Source of the DNA: Synechococcales cyanobacterium C42_A2020_086
GTDB taxonomy: Bacteria; Cyanobacteriota; Cyanobacteriia; Elainellales; Elainellaceae
DNA length: 64,000 bases
Assembly (NCBI GenBank): GCA_015272325.1
Contig: JACYLU010000028.1
Span: 62,001 to 126,000, forward strand
Reading direction: 5' to 3'
This document shows, piece by piece, positions 26,125 through 34,092 of the stretch. The notes below the pieces were generated by a model that did no database searches, was not told where the DNA came from, and saw only the letters and a program-made list of their open reading frames with translations. How positions within the stretch are numbered: position 1 is the first letter of the stretch; each line of letters begins with the position of its first letter. The translations under genes were made by a program, and so were the position numbers.

Positions 26125-26643
26125 TTATTTCTTAGGACGAGCGAAGAAAAAGGCAGTGCCGACGCACCCCCAGACCACAGAGCCAACCAGTAGCCCTTGC
26201 TGCAAGGCCGTATAGCTAGGACCCGATGCGGCCGGAGCGACCGTTGCTGGGGCCTCTGTTACGGTATCAGCGGCTCCACTGGTTGTGGATCCAGGGGTTG
26301 CGGCTTCTCCCTCGATGGGAATGGCCAGGATATCGCCATGGCCAGCTTGCCGCACCTGCACTTCCCAAGTCCCCGGCTGTGTGGAGTCGGGAGTAAAGGT
26401 GAACCGCCCTTGCTGGTCTGTCGTGCCCGTCAGCCAAGGCTGGCTCGGGTCTGTCGGCGAGAACACTACTACCTGAGCGTTATCCATTGGTTCGCCCGTA
26501 TCGTAGGCGGCGGTAATCTGAATTGCCTGGGTAACCTGATACTCTAGCTTGACGCCATGGGCCCAAGCGGCAGAGGGCAATAGGACCGCAGGCAACGCCA
26601 GTGCAACGAGCCGCGCCAGTAATGTCCTGATCATGATGATCAT
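26125..26643 (-). CDS. nikL: nickel transport accessory protein, L-type, membrane anchored
   Basis: The 172-residue protein has a signal peptide (RLVALALPAVLLPSAAWAHG), an Ig-like domain (AAYDTGEPMDNAQVVVFSPTD, DQQGRFTFTPDSTQPGTWEVQV, AGHGDILAIP), an Ala/Thr/Pro linker and a C-terminal membrane helix GLLVGSVVWGCVGTAFFFARPKK. The mature chain would begin at or next to AHG. This matches the L component of NikM-K-L-Q-O systems. The start overlaps the lipoprotein stop by 4 nt (ATGA), and a GATCATGAT 9-bp tandem repeat at 26629-26646 spans the overlap. Confidence 0.75.
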   Translation of the reverse strand: MIIMIRTLLARLVALALPAVLLPSAAWAHGVKLEYQVTQAIQITAAYDTGEPMDNAQVVVFSPTDPSQPWLTGTTDQQGRFTFTPDSTQPGTWEVQVRQAGHGDILAIPIEGEAATPGSTTSGAADTVTEAPATVAPAASGPSYTALQQGLLVGSVVWGCVGTAFFFARPKK

Positions 26644-27524
26644 GATGTAGCTGTCTCCTCACAATGTCCTTCGCCAACATGCCCTAGGGAAGGTAGGATT
26701 CCCATCAGTTTTTCAAAGTCCTCGGGTGCTAGCTGCTGTCTCAGGGTAGCGGTATCGGCGTCAAGTTCACCGTTTTGGGCAATGGCGGCCAAGGGGGCAA
26801 AGCCAAGAGCGCCTGTATTGAGCGAGTCATTGGCTGGTGTATCGGCATCGCCAAACAGGTGATCGAAGTGGAACGTGGCTTCTAGATCGGCAGTGCCGCC
26901 TGCCGTCAGAATTCCTTTGCGCTGCTCGCCCACAAAGTCGCCGCAAGTAAAGGCTAGCTCTTCATCGAGCCTGAGGGTGAAGTTCACCGTTTCGCCGTCT
27001 TTCGTAGCGGTGCCAACCAGCATAAGCGGATAGCCTGCCGCTGCCCCACTTGTGGGCTTCACCATCTGCCAGGAGAGGGCATTAAACCGTCCGGCTGGGG
27101 CTTCAGTTTCGCCAACAACAATCGGTTCTGCCGTTTCTCCGCCCTCGGCTAGATCGACCGTCTTGATATCTACTAATTTCACTTCCGCTTTAGGTTCCAG
27201 CGGCTGCCCAGCTTCTGGATCAAAGGGGGGATCAGTCTGGTAGGCTGTGACATCGGCTAAGGTCACATACACATGCTCAAAGTCGAGCTGCCAACCATCT
27301 TTGGAGACAAATCCCTGTCGAATGAAGTCTTCACCATTGGCGCGAACTTGCAGCGTGCCGGTTTCGCCGGATGGAGCTGAGGATACTGTAGCGGCTGGCT
27401 CCGTCGTCGATTCGCTTTGGGAAGCATCGGTTTGGGAGGGCGCTGTAGCGTTGGGTGCACAACTCTGGAGGGTTAGGGGCACTAGAAGCGCCAGCGTGGA
27501 TAGCAGAACAAGTGGGTGTTTCAT
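26640..27524 (-). CDS. lipoprotein of the nickel/cobalt transport operon
   Basis: This is the first gene of the operon, 294 residues. The signal peptide ends in a lipobox LQSC with the lipidated Cys22. A Ser/Thr/Ala linker follows, then a beta-rich domain starting GTLQVRANGEDFIRQGFVSKDG and including DFEHVYVTLADVTAYQTD, ELAFTCGDFVG and ATFHFDHLFGDADTP. The last residues, LGHVGEGHCEET, contain His, Cys and Glu and could bind metal. I do not recognise the family with certainty. By context it probably captures or monitors metal outside the membrane. Confidence 0.65.
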   Translation of the reverse strand: MKHPLVLLSTLALLVPLTLQSCAPNATAPSQTDASQSESTTEPAATVSSAPSGETGTLQVRANGEDFIRQGFVSKDGWQLDFEHVYVTLADVTAYQTDPPFDPEAGQPLEPKAEVKLVDIKTVDLAEGGETAEPIVVGETEAPAGRFNALSWQMVKPTSGAAAGYPLMLVGTATKDGETVNFTLRLDEELAFTCGDFVGEQRKGILTAGGTADLEATFHFDHLFGDADTPANDSLNTGALGFAPLAAIAQNGELDADTATLRQQLAPEDFEKLMGILPSLGHVGEGHCEETATS

Positions 27525-28180
27525 TGGAGTGCTCTGGGTAGACTTGGCGCAGAAGAGAATCGAGCCAGGGTTAAAACGGTCTACGCTACTCGAAGCATAG
27601 AGGATTTAAACTCTTAGTAAACCTAGTAAACCTAGTAAACCTGACAGCCTCCTGCAAGTTCAATCCTCTCTGGGGGGATAAGCGGGGGAGATAAGCGGCA
27701 CAGTTCACCGATGAATTGCTCATCAATGCCCATTCATAGATTATGAAGGGTATTAGCGGCACGCATCCTCGACTCATGCAGCTCGGCGAATGATTTAAAG
27801 ATTTACTTTATAAACTGACGAAAGATCTGCCGATGGCGATGAAGGTGAAGCCTGGGAGAACCAACACCTAACAGCGGTCCCGCTATCGCGCATGTACGGG
27901 AACTGCTGCTACAAAGGTTCTCGAAACCGAACTCCAAATGGGGTATCCATCGTCCACAGAATGATTATTCTGGTGAATAGAGAGAAGCAAGAAAAGTTGC
28001 GATCTAGCTTCACCTGATTTCTGTGACTGATGTCCATCACTGCTTCTCCGTAATCGATTCGGACAGGTTGAATAACACGATGACAGCGTGATCGGTAATA
28101 GATCATTCAAGGGATCGTTTTGTTCATCCGTTATGGTTATTTCCATCAATTCTCATCAATTGATTTAGGAGGTCACTGTT
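27525..28180. other. spacer with 9-bp triple repeat, between nickel operon and hsp20
   Basis: This 656-bp stretch lies between divergent genes and holds no convincing gene. TAGTAAACC occurs three times in perfect tandem at 27615-27641, about 90 bp upstream of the nickel operon start, and a looser GATAAGCGG repeat follows at about 27676-27700. No cobalamin or nickel riboswitch was recognised. Short frames at 27883-28149 are not supported. Confidence 0.5.
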
Positions 28181-28636
28181 ATGTCTCTTGTTCGCTGGCA
28201 ACCGTTTCGCGAAATCGATGCTCTGCAGCGCGAAATGAATCAGCTCTTTGATGAATTCTTGACTCCTTCGATGATGCGACGCGGGGACGGACGAAGCAGC
28301 GCCTTTAGCTTTGCTCCTGCGGCAGAGCTAGAAGAAACTCCTGACGCGATTCACCTGCGCCTGGAAATTCCGGGTCTCGACGCTAAAGATCTGGATGTGC
28401 AGGTCACGGCAGATTCGGTTTCCGTGAGCGGTGAGCGCAAGACCGAAACCAAAACTGAAGAAAAAGGGGTCTTCCGCAGCGAATTCCGCTATGGCAAGTT
28501 CCAGCGTGTGATTCCGTTGCCTGTCCGTATTAACAATCAGAATGTGCAAGCAGAGTACAAAGACGGTATCCTGTCGCTGATGTTGCCGAAAGTAGAAGAA
28601 GAGAAAAACAAGGTCGTGAAGGTGAACCTGGGCTAA
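28181..28636 (+). CDS. hsp20: small heat-shock protein, Hsp20 family
   Basis: The 151-residue protein has the standard Hsp20 layout: N-terminal MSLVRWQPFREIDALQREMNQLFDEF, the alpha-crystallin domain from about residue 45 (AAELEETPDAIHLRLEIPGL to the A-x-x-x-DGIL-x-L-x-x-P block AEYKDGILSLMLPK), and a short tail. It is an ATP-independent holdase that protects proteins and membranes under heat or oxidative stress. AGGAGG lies 8-10 nt before the ATG. No CIRCE element was seen; a TCAATTGA palindrome sits about 20 nt upstream of the ribosome site. Confidence 0.95.
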   Translation: MSLVRWQPFREIDALQREMNQLFDEFLTPSMMRRGDGRSSAFSFAPAAELEETPDAIHLRLEIPGLDAKDLDVQVTADSVSVSGERKTETKTEEKGVFRSEFRYGKFQRVIPLPVRINNQNVQAEYKDGILSLMLPKVEEEKNKVVKVNLG

Positions 28637-28701
28637 GTTGGCCGTGGATCAGGTCTATAGGTAGCTTGAGTTGATGATTGCGGTCTAAGCTGAGTCCGTT
28701 G

Positions 28702-28738
28702 AAGGCAATGAGGGCATTTTAGCTCCGTTGCCTTTTTT
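28702..28738 (+). terminator. rho-independent terminator of hsp20
   Basis: AAGGCAA pairs with TTGCCTT across a loop of about 16 nt and is followed by a T-rich run (TTTTTTGG TTTTTT). It lies 65 bp after the hsp20 stop. Confidence 0.7.
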
Positions 28739-28794
28739 GGTTTTTTCTTATTGCTTGCGAGCTGATGATCTAGTGTGTGATTCGGATGGGACTG

Positions 28795-29697
28795 CTAGCA
28801 AATTCCCCAGCGGCGTCGCCAGCTAGAGGTCGATTCCAGCGTAGACTGCTGCTGCTCCTGCTGTTGCCGCTGCCGAATCACCTCAGCAGAGTCCGCTAGG
28901 GTTGGGTCGCGATAGGGAATGGCGGCACGAGTGCGCAGATGTTCCTGCTCCAGCAAAGACAGAGGAGGCAGCGACTCAGCGGCAAAACTGGCGACAGTTC
29001 CTTGGGACCACTCATGGCTAGGAGTCTCCAGGGTCCTCGACAGCGGAATGGTGCCAATAGCAAATCCTGCTTCTATCAGGGCTGCCCGGACGGCAGCTGC
29101 CCGTGAGTAGGTAGCCAGTTTGCCCGTCGGAGTGAGGCAACGAGCTACCCACCGCAAGAAATCCACCGTCCAGAGCTGTGGACAGCGGCGCGGTGAAAAC
29201 GGATCGAAGAAAATCGCGTCGGCTTGGAATCCCCGATTTGCTAGATCCTGGATGGTTTGGCGAGCATCACCAATTAGCAGTTGCGCCTGTAGCCGATCAC
29301 TCTGGTAGATTTGATCGGTGGCTAGTGCCTGCAGCACCGGTTGTACCTCAGCAGACCAGCTCTCAATCAACGGCGACACGCTAGCTGCTCGCGGCACCGA
29401 GGCATCTAGTTCTAAGCCGTAGAGTTCTACCCGACAATCGGGGTTGAGGCTCCACAGGGTTTCCAGAGCCGCTGCTGTGTTGTATCCCAGCCCATAGCAA
29501 ATATCCAACAGCTTCACTGACGCTTGGACAGACGCCCGAGCAGCTTGCTCTGCTAGATGGGTAGCATCTGCAAACTTGGCGAAGGCTTCCGCTCGTGCTC
29601 CCTGAACACTGTGGAAAGACTCCTCAAACTGGAGCGAGAAAAACGTATAGGAACCGTCTTGGGTGAGTTGCGGAGTCCAAATCAGCGGCTGTGGCAT
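28795..29697 (-). CDS. mnmD: MnmD-like tRNA 5-methylaminomethyl-2-thiouridine methyltransferase
   Basis: The 300-residue protein matches the methyltransferase half of MnmC (DUF752). The N-terminal substrate part reads FFSLQFEESFHSVQGARAEA. The SAM motif is LLDICYGLGYNTAAALE and the acidic strand is VELYGLELDA. DAIFFDPFSPRRCPQLWTVDFLRWVA and PTGKLATYSRAAAVRAALIEAGF follow, the latter being the NPxMW-like catalytic stretch of the family. The oxidase half of MnmC is absent, so it is a stand-alone MnmD type acting on wobble U34 of tRNAs. It lies downstream of the aldolase gene on the same strand. Confidence 0.8.
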   Translation of the reverse strand: MPQPLIWTPQLTQDGSYTFFSLQFEESFHSVQGARAEAFAKFADATHLAEQAARASVQASVKLLDICYGLGYNTAAALETLWSLNPDCRVELYGLELDASVPRAASVSPLIESWSAEVQPVLQALATDQIYQSDRLQAQLLIGDARQTIQDLANRGFQADAIFFDPFSPRRCPQLWTVDFLRWVARCLTPTGKLATYSRAAAVRAALIEAGFAIGTIPLSRTLETPSHEWSQGTVASFAAESLPPLSLLEQEHLRTRAAIPYRDPTLADSAEVIRQRQQQEQQQSTLESTSSWRRRWGIC

Positions 29698-29735
29698 GGG
29701 AGTGGACGAGCAGTAAAGTGTGGGATTCTAGCACC

Positions 29736-30788
29736 TTACACTAGCGCCGGCTGTTTCTCCATGTCAGGGCTGTATTGCCCCATGCTGGCGGCACTGTTGC
29801 AGCGTGCCCGATGCAGGAGCAGTTGCTGGGCGTGAGGTACGTTGGCATCGTTACCGCGCCAATAGTCTAACGCGGGCTGCTGAATGGCGCGAGCATAGGA
29901 GAAGGTGACTCTCCAGGGGCAGCGGTCACCATACTTAGCGTTCATCTCATTAAGGTGGGCCGAGGCCTGCTCATTACTTTGCCCACCCGACAGGAAAGCT
30001 ACCCCTGGTACACTTGCAGGCACGGTATTTAGCAAGCAGCGAATCGTCATTTCGGCAACCTGCTCCACGCTGGCAGGGGCAGGGCTTTCCAGTCCCGAGA
30101 TCACCATGCTCGGCTTAAGGATCATCTGATCAAAGGCAACTTCCTGACGATAGAGCTGGTCAAAGACGGTATGCAGCGTTTCTTGGGTGACATCGTAGCA
30201 GCGCTCGATCGAATGGTCGCCGTCGATCAACACTTCCGGCTCAACGATGGGCACTAGCCCCCCTTCCTGACACAGAGCAGCATAACGTGCCAGAGCATGG
30301 GCGTTGGCATCCAAGCAGGCACGGCTAGGAATGGCTTCGCCGATAGCAATTACCGCTCGCCATTTTGCAAACCGGGCACCCATTTGGTAGTACTCCGCGA
30401 TGCGCTCGCGCAGATTGTCTAGCCCTTCCGTCACTTTCTCGCCCGGATGCCCGGCCAGATCCTTGGCACCTTGGTCCAGCTTGATGCCTGGAATAATGCC
30501 TGCTTCTTGCAGTACCTGCACAAACGGCGTCCCAGAGTCAGTTGATTGGCGAATGGTTTCGTCAAACAGGATGGCGCCGCTGATGAATTGGTGCAATCCA
30601 GGCGTGGTAACAATCAGTTGACGATAGGCGCGACGCCGCTCTTCCGTTGTCGGAATGCCCAGTTTTTGAAAGCGTTTATTGCAAGTGCCGTGGCTTTCAT
30701 CCATTGCTAGGATGCCCTTATTGGGAGCCATCATTGCTCGAGCAGTTTTCCGCAGTTCCTCTGCGTAGGGATTGGTGTAGAAGCTCAT
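29736..30788 (-). CDS. fbaB: class I fructose-bisphosphate aldolase
   Basis: The 350-residue enzyme interconverts fructose 1,6-bisphosphate with dihydroxyacetone phosphate and glyceraldehyde 3-phosphate. Eukaryote-like class I features are clear: GILAMDESHGTCNKRF, GIIPGIKLDQGAKDL, ARFAKWRAVIAIG, IVEPEVLIDGDH, the Schiff-base region MILKPSMVISG and FLSGGQSNEQASAHLN. The start is ATG 30788 (MSFYTNPYAEEL), preceded by GAGG; the longer frame to 30860 runs through a repeat and is unlikely. Cyanobacteria often carry this enzyme besides the class II form. Confidence 0.93.
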   Translation of the reverse strand: MSFYTNPYAEELRKTARAMMAPNKGILAMDESHGTCNKRFQKLGIPTTEERRRAYRQLIVTTPGLHQFISGAILFDETIRQSTDSGTPFVQVLQEAGIIPGIKLDQGAKDLAGHPGEKVTEGLDNLRERIAEYYQMGARFAKWRAVIAIGEAIPSRACLDANAHALARYAALCQEGGLVPIVEPEVLIDGDHSIERCYDVTQETLHTVFDQLYRQEVAFDQMILKPSMVISGLESPAPASVEQVAEMTIRCLLNTVPASVPGVAFLSGGQSNEQASAHLNEMNAKYGDRCPWRVTFSYARAIQQPALDYWRGNDANVPHAQQLLLHRARCNSAASMGQYSPDMEKQPALV

Positions 30789-31139
30789 AACAACCTCAGC
30801 AGAATGTCCACATCGTTTTTGCATCAACAGATCAATTAACAGATCAATTAAGCAGGTCAATCAACGTGAATTATCAGATCTCAAGCATATGCAAAGCGAT
30901 TCTCAATCTCATGGTGATTTACTCCATCTTGCTTAAAAAAATGACTCTAAATAATCGCTAATTCATATAGCGTGCTCATTGTTTAAGGAGAAGAGCCGGT
31001 TTAAAATCTGCCTTGAAACATGTTTCTAGGAATGCAGTAGTTGTATCGAGATGTACGTTGTCAGACGTTTCAGGTCTCGCTTTAGTAAGCTCTGAGGTTT
31101 CCAAGGCTGGCAACCAGCAAATCTAAGGGGCACATCCCC
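30789..31139. other. aldolase promoter region with 12-bp tandem repeat
   Basis: No gene is seen. AACAGATCAATT is repeated perfectly at 30826-30837 and 30838-30849, with a diverged third copy after it, about 40-60 bp upstream of the aldolase start. The rest is A/T-rich and probably holds promoters. Confidence 0.5.
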
Positions 31140-31394
31140 ATGCTCGATCATACCAATCAATCATATAGATATGGGGACTTAAAGCCAACCGAAATCCTTA
31201 CTGGCCAGTTTAGCGCGGTTTACTCAGATGGGATCTATCTCAAGATAGGCGATGTACCGAGTGGACTTCCAGTGGACTTATTGAGCAATAAAATCGTGTG
31301 GAGCAATTGGCTCAATCGACCGTGGCGAGATTTAGCCAACGAGCTACTTTGGGCAGCGACAGCCCCTGCAACAAAACTGAGACTAGCACCGTAA
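31140..31394 (+). CDS. small hypothetical protein
   Basis: An 84-residue frame with ATG 31140 preceded by AAGGGG. The first 65 residues (EILTGQFSAVYSDGIYLKIGDVPSGLPVDLL) look like a real globular protein. The last 27 residues run antisense over the 3' end of the antiporter gene and may be a late read-through, which suggests that the original stop was lost. There is no recognised family and no signal peptide. Confidence 0.4.
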   Translation: MLDHTNQSYRYGDLKPTEILTGQFSAVYSDGIYLKIGDVPSGLPVDLLSNKIVWSNWLNRPWRDLANELLWAATAPATKLRLAP

Positions 31395-32531
31395 AAAAGA
31401 CAACATTAAAAATCTGGTTTGCTCCAGCCATGCCTGCGGTCAAAGGCAAGGTCGCCAGAATAATCGGTACCGCTCCTCGTAGACCCACCCAGGCAACAAA
31501 CGTTTTTTCGCGTAGGGGCATTTGGGTTGGCAAGAGACATAGAAAAACGCTGATGGGTCGAGCAACGAACATTAAAAACAAGGCGATAGCAAAGCCAACA
31601 GCAGCAATCTCAGGAAGCTGTGACGGGAAGACCAATAACCCCAGCAACAAAAACATCGCAATCGACATGAGCCAACTCAATCCATCGTGAAAGCTGATAA
31701 TTGGTTCTCGGTAGGGGATGTGGGCGTTACCCAAAACAATGCCAGCAATATAGACGGCCAAAAAGCCATTGCCTCCCAACACATTCGTCAGCCCAAAACT
31801 GAATAGCAATAAAGCCAGTATTGAAATCGGGTATAACCCTGGAACCGTTAGGTGAAGCCGCTTAACGACCCAAACCATGACTCTACCAGCGCCATAGCCC
31901 ATCATGCTACCAACGCTGAGTTGCTGGATTAATAAGCCAACTAGCCCGAATAGGGAGAAATGAGCAGTAGTCAAGATTTGCACAATACTACTCGTTAGCA
32001 AAACGGCCATTGGATCGTTACTTCCCGATTCGAGTTCCAGCAACGGCTGTAGCTGACCTTTAAGCGTTAGATTACTAGATTTGAGAATAGAGAATACGGC
32101 AGCGGCATCGGTTGAGGAAACAATCGCGCCAATTAGCAGCCCTTCAACCCAGGTGATCCCCGTTGGACCAACGTTGAAGGTCGAAAAGGTTCCTAACATC
32201 AGCCAGGCGAAGGTTCCCAAGAGTACCATGGTTAGGCTCACACCCACGGTAGCCAGAGTTAGCCCTACTCTCAAAACCGGACGAATGTGCTGCCAAGCTG
32301 CATCTAAGCCGCCAGCAAATAAGATAATCACTAGCGCCAAATCTCCTATATTTCGCGTCAAAGCTGGATTGTTGAAGTACAACCGCCTGGTCCATCTGAG
32401 CCTGCTACCATGCCGATAACTAGAAACAGAAACAGAGCAGGAATACCAAATTTGAAAGCGACTTTGCTAGCCAAGACGCCCGCAAACAGGAATACACCTG
32501 CTAGAATAAACGCCATTTCTGCGGAAATCAT
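31312..32531 (-). pseudogene. Na+(K+)/H+ antiporter, CPA1/NhaP2-like, frameshifted near the N-terminus
   Basis: The main frame (31312-32382) encodes about 12 membrane helices, with EGLLIGAIVSSTDAAAVFSIL and LELESGSNDPMAVLL typical of NhaP2/CvrA exchangers. It lacks the first 50 residues. These are present directly upstream in another frame, from ATG 32531 (MISAEMAFILAGVFLFAG) to MVAGSDGPGG at about 32383. GGACCAGGCGG then continues as LYFNNPAL only after a one-base shift, so one base is missing at about 32383-32384. This is either a true loss-of-function deletion or a sequencing error. Without the shift the product would be a normal exchanger of about 406 residues. Confidence 0.8.
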
Positions 32532-32773
32532 GGATTCATCTAGAGTAGATTACTCCGGTAGAATATCTAATTTCTGCTAAGCAATCAACAAATGCAGCGC
32601 TGTATCGGTTACAACTAATATTGGCTGATAGTATTCGCAGATAGCGTGCGATAGCGTTCTAAGCTGAATTTGCAACTATATTCCGCAATAGATTATCTTT
32701 TAGAGATCAACTATTTTGGCTGAACATGAGCTGAACATGAGCTGAACCTGAACTGATCATGACTAGAGCACAA

Positions 32774-33913
32774 TCAGCGGTCATGAGAATATCGCTCTAG
32801 CAACCGTCTCGCGGCTTGTTGCTGCTGCTCGGCGAGGGAGACTGGAGTCACTACCCGCACATTGCCCATATAACGATTTAACCAGCGTCCAAATTCGGGA
32901 AGCGAGCGAGGTGGCAAGGTAATCTTGTAGTCTACATAGCTGGGCAGCCCCGTAGCGGCATCTTGCTTCCCCAACCGCAGTTTCTGTTTAGGATGCCGCC
33001 GTTCTGCCTCTAAAATGAGCGGTATCGCCTCATCATAAAATTTCACTTTAATCTGTTCAAATATCAATGACCCTTCTCGCTCTTGCTGCTGTTCTTCTGG
33101 CGTTCCTAAAAATAATCCCCATCCTGTTTTCAGTAAATGGTGAACCACCTGCAAACTTTCTTGTTGAGCTGCAATGCCTCGCCCCACCTGAGCCAACGGA
33201 CGCACGTAATTGGCAAGCCGATCCATGCGGTAGGTTTTGAAGTGTCCCGTTGTCACATCCTCACAAAGCAAATACCAAGCCACATCCTGATATAAAAGCT
33301 GGAGTGGATAAATCGATTCATACAGCCCGCGTTTGTGGGCATAAACCTCTATTGGTAAGCCCTGTAAGATTGCGGCTTCGACCTGTTCGAGCTGATGAAA
33401 CAACGTATTGCGAAATGCCTGCTTGCGCATCATCTCGTCTGGGTCGGTGTAGGTCGTTGGACGATTGAATTGCAGCCGCACCGGATAAAACGCCGCTTCT
33501 GATTCAAAGTTCTGTCCTTGCAACCGTTGACCAATGGCTTGGTAAACCTGTCGTGCTTGGGCATCTCCCTGATACTTTGCTTGTGAGGCAAGGGCATTGA
33601 GGGCAAGTCGTAGTTCAGACTGAGTCATCACACCAGTGCCAACATAGTAGCCATGTCGATAAACCTGGCGCTCCAGCAGCCCATAGCGCCGCAGCACTCC
33701 CAAATCCTTCTGAAGCGTTGGCTCAGCATACCAAGGTAAGGGGATTTGTAATTCGTCTGCAACAGCCTGCATCTTCTGCTGCACACTAGCCAGACGTTCG
33801 GCTTTGTCACCCGCCCCAATTCCAGGGTATTTGACCAGTGTAGCCAGCAACAGCAGCAGACGCTCAAAACTGGCCCGATCTGAGTAGGGATGAATAACAG
33901 GCTGCTTTGCCAT
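32774..33913 (-). CDS. WYL-domain transcriptional regulator of the CRISPR locus
   Basis: A 379-residue regulator with an N-terminal winged helix (ERLASVQQKMQAVADELQ, TLQKDLGVLRRYGLLER) and a WYL domain (YESIYPLQLLYQDVAWYLLCEDVTTGHFKTYRMDRL, where the W-Y-L core is WYLL). WCX-like sequence follows at the C-terminus. WYL domains bind nucleotide or nucleic-acid ligands, and in Synechocystis a WYL protein represses a CRISPR operon. The gene is divergent from cas10, with 179 bp between the starts and a palindrome next to its own start, so control of both is likely. Confidence 0.88.
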   Translation of the reverse strand: MAKQPVIHPYSDRASFERLLLLLATLVKYPGIGAGDKAERLASVQQKMQAVADELQIPLPWYAEPTLQKDLGVLRRYGLLERQVYRHGYYVGTGVMTQSELRLALNALASQAKYQGDAQARQVYQAIGQRLQGQNFESEAAFYPVRLQFNRPTTYTDPDEMMRKQAFRNTLFHQLEQVEAAILQGLPIEVYAHKRGLYESIYPLQLLYQDVAWYLLCEDVTTGHFKTYRMDRLANYVRPLAQVGRGIAAQQESLQVVHHLLKTGWGLFLGTPEEQQQEREGSLIFEQIKVKFYDEAIPLILEAERRHPKQKLRLGKQDAATGLPSYVDYKITLPPRSLPEFGRWLNRYMGNVRVVTPVSLAEQQQQAARRLLERYSHDR

Positions 33914-33929
33914 ATTGAACCAATAAACA

Positions 33930-33947
33930 AAATCATGATATTGATTT
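33930..33947. promoter_or_regulatory. palindrome AAATCA-N6-TGATTT between WYL regulator and cas10
   Basis: A perfect 6-bp inverted repeat (centre TGATAT) lies 17 bp upstream of the WYL start and 146 bp before cas10. It is a candidate autoregulatory operator. The assignment is by position only. Confidence 0.4.
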
Positions 33948-34092
33948 GCTGCCTATCAGTGTGGCTAAAAATCTCAAAAGTTAAACAATTTACACAGCAA
34001 GCCCATATTTTTATAGATATTGTAATTTTCGAGCCAACCGATGAAAACTCTGGCTATAGTTGCATAAAAGCACCCTGTTGGAGGTGAGTAAG

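Noticed and set aside
27525-28180. Cobalamin or nickel riboswitch upstream of the nickel operon
   Set aside because: No conserved B12-box or NiCo four-way-junction sequence could be recognised by eye.
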